A DNA stretch of 48,533 nt, taken from contig CAJBYR010000025.1 in assembly GCA_903959855.1 (NCBI GenBank), forward strand, positions 1 through 48,533. The letters run 5' to 3'. Positions 23,725-31,732 of the stretch are shown here, in pieces (the stretch's first letter is position 1; every line of letters starts with the position of its first letter). Both the position numbers and the translations under genes were made by a program. The notes beneath the pieces were generated by a model. It did no database searches and was not told the origin of the DNA. It worked only from the letters and a program-made list of their open reading frames with translations. Source of the DNA: an uncultured beta proteobacterium. GTDB taxonomy: Bacteria > Pseudomonadota > Gammaproteobacteria > Burkholderiales > Rhodocyclaceae.

Positions 23725-24516
23725 ATGTCCCGCAAGCAACTCTCAGATCTAGACTTTGGCGGCGTTGCCCGCATCCGCAATCTCCCGGCCCCGGTGAATC
23801 CGGACGAACCAGTCCGCCAGCAGGATCTCAACTCTGCCGTCGAAGGTCTGGCGTGGAAAGATTCCTGTCGCGTTGCCAGCCAGGCCAACGTCAATCTGTC
23901 CTCGCCCGGCGCTTCCATTGATGGCATCACGCTGACTGTTGGCGATCGCGTGCTGGTCAAGGCACAGACGGTCGGCTCGGAGAACGGACTCTACATCTGG
24001 AACGGCGCGGCCGTCGCCATGACCCGCAGCCTCGATGCCTCGAGCAGCGGCGAACTGGAACAGGCGGTCGCTACCGTGGAGGAAGGTACCTCGGCCGGCA
24101 CCAGCTGGCGGCAGTCGGTAGTCAATTTCATTCTTGATTCGGCTGATGTGACCTGGCTGCAATTCGGTACCGCAATCGGTGCGGCTTCGGAAACCAGTTC
24201 CGGCATTGCCGAGATTGCCACCCAATCCGAAACCGATGCTGGCACTGACGATCAGCGCACCATCACGCCGCTGAAACTCAATGCCTGGGCGAACAAGACC
24301 CGTCGCGCCCAAGCCACGATCGGCGACGGTAGCAGCACCCAGTTCGACGTCAATCACAACTTCGCCACCCGCGATGTCGTGGTTCAGGTCTATCAAGCCT
24401 CCGGCAACTACGAGCAGGTGACCTGCGATGTGAGTCTGCCTACGACCAACACGGCACGTTTGAACTTCGCTGCAGCGCCGGCGAGCAATGCCTACCGTGT
24501 CGTGGTGATGGGGTAA
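23725..24516 (+). CDS. Tail/head fibre-like protein
   Basis: 263 residues. Residues ~40-150 carry the widespread phage fibre module ('WKDSCRVASQANVNL ... IDGITLTVGDRVLVKAQT ... NGLYIWNGAA', then 'EEGTSAGTSWRQ'). The central 'SGIAEIATQSETDAGTDDQRTITPLKL' is a known fibre shaft motif. The C-terminal ~65 residues ('QFDVNHNFATRDVVVQVY ...') resemble the end of the preceding gene. A GGAG site precedes it. Probably an adhesin or decorative fibre. Confidence 0.75.
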   Translation: MSRKQLSDLDFGGVARIRNLPAPVNPDEPVRQQDLNSAVEGLAWKDSCRVASQANVNLSSPGASIDGITLTVGDRVLVKAQTVGSENGLYIWNGAAVAMTRSLDASSSGELEQAVATVEEGTSAGTSWRQSVVNFILDSADVTWLQFGTAIGAASETSSGIAEIATQSETDAGTDDQRTITPLKLNAWANKTRRAQATIGDGSSTQFDVNHNFATRDVVVQVYQASGNYEQVTCDVSLPTTNTARLNFAAAPASNAYRVVVMG

Positions 24517-24519
24517 TCA

Positions 24520-25104
24520 GTGAAGGATCTGTCCTATCGCGTGGTGCCTGTCGTCGCGGCGCTGCCTGCCGCGTCGACCGCTATCGCCGGGGTCGTTGTG
24601 CGCCTGTCGTCCGACAACCATCCGTACTGGTGCGATGGCACGGCATGGATAGATCTGGTGCCGGAGCCGCGTCTAACCACCGTTCGACTGGCCGCTGACG
24701 TCACTAACAACACGACAACACTGGCGAATGTCACCGGTCTGGCCATTGCCCTGGTAGCCAACAGCACCTATGCGATCGATGCGCGTGTGATGTTCCAGAC
24801 AGCAGCGACCAATACCGGTCTCCGCCTCACGCAGACGGTACCAGGTGGCGCAACCCATGTCGCGCAATGGAACACACCGACGTCACTGACCGCGAGAACG
24901 CTGGCCAACCAGCGTGCCGCCGATACGGGAGCGGCAAGTACCGGCGTGGATGCCGCCAATGCCAACACGCTCGCGACCGGTTCTTTCCTGGTCATCACCG
25001 GGGCGACGGCCGGCAATCTTCAAATCCGCTTTGCCTCGGAAGTCGGTGGTTCAAACACCGTGGTCAAGGCAGGCAGCAATCTGGTGGCGATCAAAGTCGC
25101 CTGA
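24520..25104 (+). CDS. Virion structural protein, fibre-associated
   Basis: 194 residues from GTG 24520, with GGGG upstream. The N-terminus is 'YRVVPVVAALPAASTAIAGVVVRLSSDNHPYWCDGTAWIDL', a motif seen at the start of phage structural proteins. The rest is beta-rich with many small residues and threonines, like a capsid or fibre jelly-roll. It ends six bases before the gpW-like gene. No precise family is assigned. Confidence 0.6.
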   Translation: MKDLSYRVVPVVAALPAASTAIAGVVVRLSSDNHPYWCDGTAWIDLVPEPRLTTVRLAADVTNNTTTLANVTGLAIALVANSTYAIDARVMFQTAATNTGLRLTQTVPGGATHVAQWNTPTSLTARTLANQRAADTGAASTGVDAANANTLATGSFLVITGATAGNLQIRFASEVGGSNTVVKAGSNLVAIKVA

Positions 25105-25109
25105 CATCT

Positions 25110-25331
25110 ATGGCCTACACAGAAGATCAACTGACCGCCCTTGAAGCCGCACTCGCCAAAGGCGAGAAGCGCGTGACCTTCGGCGACAAGACCGTCGAGT
25201 ACCGCTCGGTCGACGAACTGAAAGAGGCGATTCGCGCTGTCGAGCGTGGCTTGTCCACACAGGCGGCCAACACGGGCCTGATCCCGCCAGCCCCCCGGCA
25301 GATCCGAATCCTTACCGGCAAGGGGTTCTGA
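25110..25331 (+). CDS. gpW-like head-tail joining protein
   Basis: 73 residues, close to the 68 of lambda gpW. The pattern is helix 'EDQLTALEAALAKGE', hairpin 'RVTFGDKTVEYRSVDELKEAI', helix, which matches the gpW fold. It overlaps the portal start by one base and sits directly in front of it, as in lambda. It seals the filled head and forms the tail attachment platform. Confidence 0.85.
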   Translation: MAYTEDQLTALEAALAKGEKRVTFGDKTVEYRSVDELKEAIRAVERGLSTQAANTGLIPPAPRQIRILTGKGF

Positions 25332-26842
25332 TGGCCTGGCTCAAAAATATCCGTCGCCGCCTGTTCGGCGGAACCCCGGTCTATGACGGAGCCGGACAGG
25401 GTCGTCGCATGCTCTCGTGGGCAGTATCGAATCCGGGGGCCATTGCAGCACTGGCCTACTCACAGGAAAGCCTGCGCGCCAAGAGCCGTGATCTGGTTCG
25501 ACGCAATGCCTGGGCGGCAGCAGGCGTCGATGCCTTCGTCGCCAACGCGATCGGCACCGGCATCAAACCGCAGAGCATGGTAGCGGATGCCGCGCAACGC
25601 GAAGCCATCCAGCGCCTGTGGTGGAACTGGTGCGAGTTTGCCGATGCCTCGAGTCTCACGGATTTCTATGGTTTGCAGGCACTGGCCTGCCGGGCCATGC
25701 TCGAAGGTGGTGAAGCGCTGGTGCGACTGCGCTGGCGGCGTCCGGAAGATGGCCTGCCGGTGGCGCTGCAGATTCAGGTGCTCGAAGCCGAGCATCTGCC
25801 CATGGGAATGAATCGGGAACTGACCAACGGCAACGTGATCCGGGCCGGTATCGAGTTTGACCGGCTTGGTCGTCGTGTGGCCTACCACCTGTACCGATCC
25901 CATCCGAACGATGGTGCGCTGGCGCCGATGTCGGGATCAGGTGGTCTCGACACGGTGCGCGTACCGGCTGACGAACTGATTCATCTGTTCCGACCGCTGC
26001 GTCCCGGCCAGATCCGGGGCGAGCCGTGGCTAGCGCGTGCACTAGTCAAACTCAACGAACTCGACCAGTACGACGATGCCGAACTGGTGCGCAAGAAAAC
26101 CGCTGCCATGTTCGCCGGCTTCATCACGCGCATGAGCCCCGAAGACAACCTGCTCGGCGAAGGCTCGGCGGACGCCAACGGGGTCGCCCTTGCTGGTCTG
26201 GAGCCAGGCACGCTGCAAATCCTCGAGCCGGGAGAGGACATCAAGTTCTCGGCCCCGGCTGATGTCGGCAGTTCCTACGCCGAGTTCATGCGCCAGCAGT
26301 TCCGTGCCGTGGCCGCCGCGATGGGGATTACCTACGAGATGCTCACCGGGGATCTCACCCAGGTTAACTACTCCTCGATACGCGCCGGACTGTTGGAGTT
26401 TCGCCGTCGCTGCGAAGCCCTCCAGCATGGCGTGATCGTCCATCAGCTATGTCGACCAATCTGGCGAGCCTGGATGGATCAGGCCGCACTGGAAGGTGCG
26501 TTACCGCTGCCAGGCTACAGCCGACGCCAGCGCGAGTACCAGGCGGTCAAGTGGATTCCCCAGGGCTGGCAGTGGGTCGATCCGCAGAAGGAATTCAATG
26601 CCATGAAGCTGGCTATCCGGGCGGGCCTGATGAGCCGGTCGGAAGCCATTTCGGCCTATGGCTACGACGCCGAAGATGTCGATCGCGAGATTGCGACGGA
26701 CAACCAGCGGGCCGACCAACTGGGGCTCGTCTTTGACTCGGACCCACGGCACGACAACGTGCCCAGTGTCCCGGTTGCCGAGACACCGGCTCGGCCTGAC
26801 CCGGCAGATCCGGCAGAACCCGCCGACCAACCAACGGAGTAA
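25331..26842 (+). CDS. Portal protein, lambda gpB family
   Basis: A 503-residue portal with family landmarks: 'RDLVRRNAWAAAGVDAFVANAIGTGI' near the N-terminus, 'EGGEALVRLRWR', 'HLFRPLRPGQIRGEPWLARAL', and the wing/clip segment 'GITYEMLTGDLTQVNYSSIRAGLLEF'. The C-terminus is proline-rich and probably disordered. The dodecameric portal is the channel for DNA packaging and ejection. Confidence 0.94.
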   Translation: MAWLKNIRRRLFGGTPVYDGAGQGRRMLSWAVSNPGAIAALAYSQESLRAKSRDLVRRNAWAAAGVDAFVANAIGTGIKPQSMVADAAQREAIQRLWWNWCEFADASSLTDFYGLQALACRAMLEGGEALVRLRWRRPEDGLPVALQIQVLEAEHLPMGMNRELTNGNVIRAGIEFDRLGRRVAYHLYRSHPNDGALAPMSGSGGLDTVRVPADELIHLFRPLRPGQIRGEPWLARALVKLNELDQYDDAELVRKKTAAMFAGFITRMSPEDNLLGEGSADANGVALAGLEPGTLQILEPGEDIKFSAPADVGSSYAEFMRQQFRAVAAAMGITYEMLTGDLTQVNYSSIRAGLLEFRRRCEALQHGVIVHQLCRPIWRAWMDQAALEGALPLPGYSRRQREYQAVKWIPQGWQWVDPQKEFNAMKLAIRAGLMSRSEAISAYGYDAEDVDREIATDNQRADQLGLVFDSDPRHDNVPSVPVAETPARPDPADPAEPADQPTE

Positions 26843-26845
26843 CCC

Positions 26846-28069
26846 ATGCTGCCTCATCTTGCATCCCGCCTGTTCGGGACGCCACTGCTCGTCCATCGCG
26901 CCAAACTGGACGTGATCCTGGCCGTGCTCGGCGACCGACTAAACATCCAACCGCCTGCCGCCGACTTAGCGCTGCCGGGACCACGCAAATTGCCCTCGGG
27001 AACCCCCGGCATTGCCGTCATCCCGGTGCATGGCACCCTGGTCAAACGCACCGCTGGCCTCGATGCGGCCTCGGGCCTCACCAGTTACGCCGAGATCGCC
27101 GCCATGCTGGATTCTGCACTGGCCGATCCACAGGTCGCCGGCATCCTGCTCGATATCGACTCTCCGGGTGGCGAAGCGTCAGGCAGTTTTGAACTGGCGC
27201 GGCGAGTACGTGAGGCGTCCGTCGTCAAACCCGTGTGGGCCGTAGCCAATGATGCGGCCTACTCGGCAGCCTACGCCATCGGCTCAGCGGCCAACCGCCT
27301 CATCGTGTCCGAGACCGGTGGGGTCGGTTCCATCGGCGTGATTGCACTGCACATCGATCAGTCGGTTAAGGATGCCAACGACGGCTACCGCTATACGGCG
27401 GTGACGGCCGGCACGCACAAGAATGATTTCTCGCCGCACCAGCCTCTGACCGATGAAGCGAAGGCCGAACTGCAGGCCGAGGTCGATCGGCTCTACGGAC
27501 TGTTTGTCGACCACGTGGCCGCGATGCGCACCTTGGCCACCGATGACGTGCGCTCCACCGAAGCCGGTCTGTACTTCGGTGGCAATGCCATCGCCGCCGG
27601 ACTGGCAGATGCAGTCGGCACCTTCGAGTCGGCCTTGACCGATTTCTCACTGTTTCTTAGCTCCCGAAGCCGCAAGTCGCCTCAGGCTCGGGCAGGCACT
27701 CGAACCGAGGCGGTCATTCCTTCAAAGGAGCATTCAATGCAAGACAACGAAACCCAGGTGGCCGAGATGATCGGCGTTGATCAAGCGGCAGTGATGATCG
27801 CCGAAGCCAAACGCGAAGTAACGCAGTCGGCACAAGCGATCGCCGAGTTGTGCTTGATCGCCGGCACGCCGGACAAAGCGGCCGAGTTCATCGCGGCCGG
27901 CAAAACCGAAGCCGAAGTGCGCCGGGTGCTGATCGAGGCCAGGGCGGCTCGCTCGGACGCGACACCGATTCAATCAACCATCCCTGCTGATGCCGGCACC
28001 CACGAGGTCTCCCGTCCGGAAGCCTCGCCGATCGTCAGCGCCGTCAAGAAACTCATTTCCAAGGAGTAA
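26846..28069 (+). CDS. Prohead protease of S49 type (lambda gpC-like)
   Basis: 407 residues. The S49/ClpP-fold protease covers about residues 1-280, with 'LLDIDSPGGEASGS' and likely nucleophile Ser140 in 'NDAAYSAAYAIGSAA'. The last ~110 residues are helical and scaffold-like. An in-frame ATG at 27737 with a strong AAAGGAG site could produce that part alone, as lambda C/Nu3 do. It matures the prohead by cleaving scaffold and portal. Confidence 0.92.
   Translation: MLPHLASRLFGTPLLVHRAKLDVILAVLGDRLNIQPPAADLALPGPRKLPSGTPGIAVIPVHGTLVKRTAGLDAASGLTSYAEIAAMLDSALADPQVAGILLDIDSPGGEASGSFELARRVREASVVKPVWAVANDAAYSAAYAIGSAANRLIVSETGGVGSIGVIALHIDQSVKDANDGYRYTAVTAGTHKNDFSPHQPLTDEAKAELQAEVDRLYGLFVDHVAAMRTLATDDVRSTEAGLYFGGNAIAAGLADAVGTFESALTDFSLFLSSRSRKSPQARAGTRTEAVIPSKEHSMQDNETQVAEMIGVDQAAVMIAEAKREVTQSAQAIAELCLIAGTPDKAAEFIAAGKTEAEVRRVLIEARAARSDATPIQSTIPADAGTHEVSRPEASPIVSAVKKLISKE
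27737..28069 (+). CDS. Nested scaffold protein (Nu3-like internal start)
   Basis: The in-frame ATG at 27737 has AAAGGAG seven bases upstream, better than the site of the full-length gene. It would yield a 110-residue helical, acidic protein ('ETQVAEMIGVDQAAVMIAEAKREVTQSAQAIAEL', ending 'VSAVKKLISKE'). The basic C-terminal tail is typical for capsid-binding scaffolds. This parallels the nested Nu3 scaffold of lambda gpC. Confidence 0.65.
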   Translation: MQDNETQVAEMIGVDQAAVMIAEAKREVTQSAQAIAELCLIAGTPDKAAEFIAAGKTEAEVRRVLIEARAARSDATPIQSTIPADAGTHEVSRPEASPIVSAVKKLISKE

Positions 28070-28072
28070 GCC

Positions 28073-28450
28073 ATGCCTGTCATGACCCAAAGCAAAAACC
28101 TCGGTGACGTCCTGAAGTACGAGGCGCCCAATCTGTATTCCCGCGAAGCTGCTGTCGTCGCCGCTGCCCAGAACCTGGCCATCGGCACCGTGCTCGGCCG
28201 CAAAACCGCTGACGGCAAGTTGCACGCGCTGGCACCCGCTGCCAGCGACGGTACCGAAGCGGCCATCGGCGTGCTGGCCACCGACACCGATGCCACGCTG
28301 ATCGATCGAGAGGACGCGCTCTTGATTGCCCGCCACGCCATCGTCGCTCGTAACGGGCTGATCTGGCCCGCTGGCATTACGGCACCGCAGAAGGCTGCCG
28401 CCACGGCGCAGCTCACCGCCCTCGGCATCCTCGTGCGCGACTCGGCTTAA
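28073..28450 (+). CDS. Head decoration protein (lambda gpD-like)
   Basis: 125 residues, near the 110 of lambda gpD. The pattern 'LGDVLKYEAPNLYSREAAVVAAAQNLAIGTVLGRKTADGK', 'IGVLATDTDAT' and 'LIARHAIVARNGLIWPAG' is characteristic of the HDPD family. It trimerises on the expanded capsid and stabilises it. It sits between protease/scaffold and capsid genes exactly as in lambda. Confidence 0.9.
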   Translation: MPVMTQSKNLGDVLKYEAPNLYSREAAVVAAAQNLAIGTVLGRKTADGKLHALAPAASDGTEAAIGVLATDTDATLIDREDALLIARHAIVARNGLIWPAGITAPQKAAATAQLTALGILVRDSA

Positions 28451-28474
28451 CCCTAAATATCTGGAGATCCAAAC

Positions 28475-29482
28475 ATGCAAAATCCTTTCGACAATCCCGG
28501 CTTCGCGATGGCAAGTCTGACGGCAGCGATCAATATCCTGCCCAACCGTTATGGCCGCCTCGAGCAACTCAACCTATTTCCGGCCAAACCGGTACGCACC
28601 CGCCAGATCATCGTCGAGGAATACGCCGGCAAGCTGAACCTGCTGCCGACCCGTCCGATTGGCTCGCCCGGTACGGTCGGTGAGCGTGGTACCCGCAAGC
28701 TGCGCTCCTTCGTCATCCCCCACATCCCGCACGACGATGTGGTGCTGCCCGAAGAAGTCCAGGGCATCCGTGCCTTCGGTTCCGAAACGGAGATGGAAGC
28801 CATCTCGGGTGTCATGGCACGGCATCTGGAAACCATGCGTAATAAGCATGCGATCACCCTGGAGCATCTGCGCATGGGCGCCCTCAAGGGCCAGATCCTC
28901 GATGCCGACGGCAGCACCATCTACGACCTGTTCGGCGAATTCGGTCTGTCGCAGGAAACGGTCGGCTTCGATCTGGCCAATGCCAACAGCGACATCAAGG
29001 GGCATTGCTATGACTTGCTGACGGCAATCGAGGACAAGTTACAAGGCGAGTTTATGACCGGTGTCCATGTGCTGTGTTCGCCAGAGTTCTTCCGTGCGCT
29101 CACCACGCACAAGGAGGTCAAGACCGCCTACACCAACTGGCAGCAGGGCATCATGCTCATCAGCGATGTGCGCTCCGGCTTTACCTATACCGGGGTGACC
29201 TTCGAGGAGTATCGCGGCCAAGCCTCCGACGGCAACGGCACCGTGCGCAAGTTCATCGCACCGGGAGAAGCCCATGCTTTCCCGCTCGGCACGGTCGACA
29301 CCTTCGGCACCTATTTCGCGCCGGCCGACTTCAACGAGACGGTCAATACGCTGGGGCAGTCGCTGTACGCCAAGCAGGAGCCACGCAAGTTCGAGCGCGG
29401 TACCGATCTGCACACGCAGTCGAACCCGTTGCCGATGTGCCACCGTCCCGGCGTTCTGCTGAAACTGACCGCAGCGGCGTGA
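28475..29482 (+). CDS. Major capsid protein (lambda gpE family)
   Basis: 335 residues against 341 in lambda gpE. Family landmarks are 'AAINILPNRYGRL', the E-loop region 'RGTRKLRSFVIPHIPHDDVVLPEEVQGIRAFG', 'LEHLRMGALKGQILDADG', and 'CSPEFFRALTTHKEVKTAY'. GGAG precedes the ATG. The stop overlaps the next start (TGATG). An HK97-fold shell protein. Confidence 0.95.
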   Translation: MQNPFDNPGFAMASLTAAINILPNRYGRLEQLNLFPAKPVRTRQIIVEEYAGKLNLLPTRPIGSPGTVGERGTRKLRSFVIPHIPHDDVVLPEEVQGIRAFGSETEMEAISGVMARHLETMRNKHAITLEHLRMGALKGQILDADGSTIYDLFGEFGLSQETVGFDLANANSDIKGHCYDLLTAIEDKLQGEFMTGVHVLCSPEFFRALTTHKEVKTAYTNWQQGIMLISDVRSGFTYTGVTFEEYRGQASDGNGTVRKFIAPGEAHAFPLGTVDTFGTYFAPADFNETVNTLGQSLYAKQEPRKFERGTDLHTQSNPLPMCHRPGVLLKLTAAA

Positions 29483-29766
29483 TGGTCTCGCTGACAGACC
29501 TCTACGCGGCCGCCGGCCGGGCCGGGTTGCTGACGCCTGCGGTGATCGGGAGTACGGAAGTGCTGGTGGATTTCCGTGCTCCCGATGCCGAGGTGCTGGA
29601 TGGCCTGGGCTTGAGTTCCGACTATGCGATTCGCTACCCGGCCAGCGACGTCATGCTGGACTCGGGGCACGAACTCGTCATCGGCGGTGTGAGCTATCGC
29701 GTCCGTGAGGTGCGACTGGTGGGCGATGGCTCGGAGGCTCGGGCAACACTCACGAGGTTGTCATGA
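29482..29766 (+). CDS. Head-tail joining protein (gpFII-like)
   Basis: 94 residues, beta-rich ('EVLVDFRAPDAEVLDG', 'YAIRYPASDVMLDSGHELVIGGVSYRVREVRLVGDGSEARATL'), matching the size and pattern of ATP-binding-sugar-like FII head-tail connectors. It is coupled to the capsid gene and overlaps the following gene by four bases. Confidence 0.75.
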   Translation: MVSLTDLYAAAGRAGLLTPAVIGSTEVLVDFRAPDAEVLDGLGLSSDYAIRYPASDVMLDSGHELVIGGVSYRVREVRLVGDGSEARATLTRLS

Positions 29767-30191
29767 ATTCGCGGCGGGAGTTGTTGATCCGGGCGGTCAT
29801 GGGTTGCTGCCAGACGGCCGTCGCACCAGCATCGGTGCTGCGGCAACCCACTACCGCGATTGCCCGTGACCAAACGCCGGTACTCATCCTTGTCATCGTC
29901 TCGGACGCACCGGTCAAGCGCAGTAACGACCGGATGGAACGTGAACTGGTGATCCGTCTAACCGGATACGCCCGCGACCCGACCGATGGCTATGCCGTGG
30001 CCGACGATCTGTTGTGCCGTGCGCATCTGGCGCTGCTGACAGACACCACGCTCGGCGGACTCGCCTTGAGTCTGGCCGAGATGGAGGCGGACTACCAGGC
30101 TGAAGACGCCGACGTCGAAGCCATTGCCATCCCGGCGTTCTATCGCATCACCTACCGAACCCTCGTTTCCGACATTTCTCAAGGAGGCTGA
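29763..30191 (+). CDS. Tail terminator-like protein (gpU-type)
   Basis: 142 residues with 'RRELLIRAVMGCC' at the N-terminus, a beta strand 'PVLILVIVSDAPVKRSNDRMERELVIRLTGYAR' and the late 'ALSLAEMEADYQAEDADVEAIAIPAFYRITYRT'. Length, strand pattern and position between connector and tail tube fit phage tail terminators (lambda gpU, minor tail). The function is inferred from position more than motif. Confidence 0.65.
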   Translation: MNSRRELLIRAVMGCCQTAVAPASVLRQPTTAIARDQTPVLILVIVSDAPVKRSNDRMERELVIRLTGYARDPTDGYAVADDLLCRAHLALLTDTTLGGLALSLAEMEADYQAEDADVEAIAIPAFYRITYRTLVSDISQGG

Positions 30192-30192
30192 G

Positions 30193-30393
30193 ATGCCCAA
30201 CCTACGACTCAAAGTCACCCACACCCATGCCGGTGTGGCCTATCCCCCCGGTCATGTCATCGACGTCGATGACCACACAGCCCGTTGGCTCACCGAACGC
30301 GATATCGGTACTCCTGCCAACAGCGACCCCGTGCCCGTTGCCGATCCGGTGGAGCCTATCAAACCCCGTTCCGCTAAGACCCCCAAGGAGTAA
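30193..30393 (+). CDS. Small phage protein, DUF7210-like
   Basis: 66 residues from ATG 30193, with AAGGAGG upstream. The pattern 'RLKVTHTHAGVAYPPGHVIDVDDHTARWLTERDIG' plus a charged proline/lysine tail matches small proteins often found between tail terminator and tail tube genes in phages of this layout. Function unknown. Confidence 0.65.
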   Translation: MPNLRLKVTHTHAGVAYPPGHVIDVDDHTARWLTERDIGTPANSDPVPVADPVEPIKPRSAKTPKE

Positions 30394-30399
30394 TTCACC

Positions 30400-31155
30400 A
30401 TGTCCTACTACGCAAGCTTCCAAGGCCGGGTCTATCTCGGCGAACGCAACGTCAATGGCGAACCGATAAATGTCCGCACGCCGGGCAACGTGGCTGATCT
30501 GTCGTTGTCCCTCAAGACGGACGTCATCGAGCACTACGAAAGCCAGACCGGCCAACGCGCCGTCGATCTGCGCCTGGTGAAACAGAAGTCCGCCACCGTC
30601 GCGCTGACCATCGAGGAGTTCACCAAAGAAAACCTCGCCCTGGCCCTTTACGGCAATCACGAAACTGGCACGGGCGGCAGCGTCACCAACGAAACCATCG
30701 GCGGTGCCACCCCGGTGGTTGGCGACCGCTACTTCCTCGCCCATCCCAAGGTCTCGGCCTTGTCGATTGTCGATTCAGCGGGCACGCCGGCCACCCTGAC
30801 GCTGGGCACGCACTACACGGCGGACGTGGATTTCGGTGCCATCCAGTTCCTTGATGTGACGGGTCTGACGGCTCCTTTCAAGGCCAGCTACACCTACGGT
30901 GCAGTGACCGAGATCGGCATCTTCACGCAGCCCTTGCCGGAACGCTTCCTGCGACTCGAAGGCGTCAATACGGCGGCCAGCAATGCCAAGGTGCTTATCG
31001 AGTTGTACCGCGTCGCTTTCGACCCGCTGAAGAAGTTCGACATCATTTCGAACGACCTCAACAAGTTCGAAATGGAAGGCTCTCTGCTGGCGGATTCGTC
31101 CAAACCATACGACGCGGTGCTCGGCCAGTTTGGTCGCATCGTCCAGTTGGGTTAA
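30400..31155 (+). CDS. Major tail tube protein
   Basis: 251 residues. 'YASFQGRVYLGERNVNGEPINVRTPGNVADLSL' opens the tube fold, followed by an internal beta-rich insertion (about residues 105-170, 'TPATLTLGTHYTADVDFGAIQF') and a closing 'FLRLEGVNTAASNAKVLIELYRVAFDPL ... FEMEGSLL'. This pattern is typical of siphovirus tube proteins (lambda gpV class). AAGGAG precedes the ATG. The next two genes encode its assembly chaperones. Confidence 0.85.
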   Translation: MSYYASFQGRVYLGERNVNGEPINVRTPGNVADLSLSLKTDVIEHYESQTGQRAVDLRLVKQKSATVALTIEEFTKENLALALYGNHETGTGGSVTNETIGGATPVVGDRYFLAHPKVSALSIVDSAGTPATLTLGTHYTADVDFGAIQFLDVTGLTAPFKASYTYGAVTEIGIFTQPLPERFLRLEGVNTAASNAKVLIELYRVAFDPLKKFDIISNDLNKFEMEGSLLADSSKPYDAVLGQFGRIVQLG

Positions 31156-31160
31156 GCGCC

Positions 31161-31583
31161 ATGACAGAAAATACCCTCGCAGCGCTGCCGCCCGTACCTG
31201 AGCCGCTGGTCATTGCCGGCGAAACCCTGGAAATCAGCCCACTCAAGGTCGGCGAACTGCCGGCCTTCGCCCGGGCGGTTCGTTCTATCGCCAGCAAAGT
31301 CACGTCCGATCCGGACTGGCTGCGTTTGCTCTCGGAAGATGGTGAATCGGTCATTCTGGCACTCGCCATTGCCTGTCGGCGTCCGCCCGACTGGGTGGCC
31401 GCGCTGGCGATCGATGAGGCCATTCGTCTGGCCGAATCAATCTTCGGGGCCAATGCCGATTTTTTTATCCAGCGCGTGGTCCCGGAAATCACCCGGGTGA
31501 GTCAGCAAATCACGACGGTGATCCCTGGGGCGATGCCATCACCCGGCTCCTCGGGGCCGGACATGGCTACGCCGACCTCCTGA
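31161..31583 (+). CDS. Tail assembly chaperone, unshifted form (gpG-like)
   Basis: 140 residues: 'PLVIAGETLEISPLKVGELPAFARAVRSIA' then helical 'AALAIDEAIRLAESIFGANADFF'. It lies exactly where lambda has G, between tube and tape measure. After the heptamer of T at 31460-31466 the zero frame continues for about 38 low-complexity residues. The shorter and longer forms together would chaperone the tape measure protein. Confidence 0.8.
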   Translation: MTENTLAALPPVPEPLVIAGETLEISPLKVGELPAFARAVRSIASKVTSDPDWLRLLSEDGESVILALAIACRRPPDWVAALAIDEAIRLAESIFGANADFFIQRVVPEITRVSQQITTVIPGAMPSPGSSGPDMATPTS

Positions 31584-31732
31584 ACTACACGCTGACTCAG
31601 GTCGGGGCATTCCTCGCTGCCGCAGATCGGGCCGAGCGTGGACAACTCGCGGTCCACTTTGCCTTGCTGGTGACCGCCACCCATGGTGGCAGTGCCGAGA
31701 TCAAGGCCTTGCTCAAGGAACTCAATGCATGA
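31161..31732 (+). CDS. Tail assembly chaperone, -1 frameshift fusion (gpGT-like)
   Basis: Slipping back one base on seven T at 31460-31466 joins the first 102 codons to an 88-codon open frame, giving about 190 residues. The new C-terminus contains 'GYADLLNYTLTQVGAFLAAADRAERGQLAVHFALLVTATHGG', a typical chaperone extension. It ends with a TGA that overlaps the next ATG by four bases. That coupling and the coding-like extension are the evidence that the second frame is translated. Coordinates span both frames. Confidence 0.8.
31460..31466 (+). promoter_or_regulatory. Slippery heptamer T-TTT-TTT for -1 frameshift
   Basis: In the zero frame it reads GAT TTT TTT ATC. The seven T satisfy X-XXY-YYZ with X, Y and Z all T. 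The -1 frame is open from here to 31732. It is the only such run of T in this gene. Confidence 0.75.
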
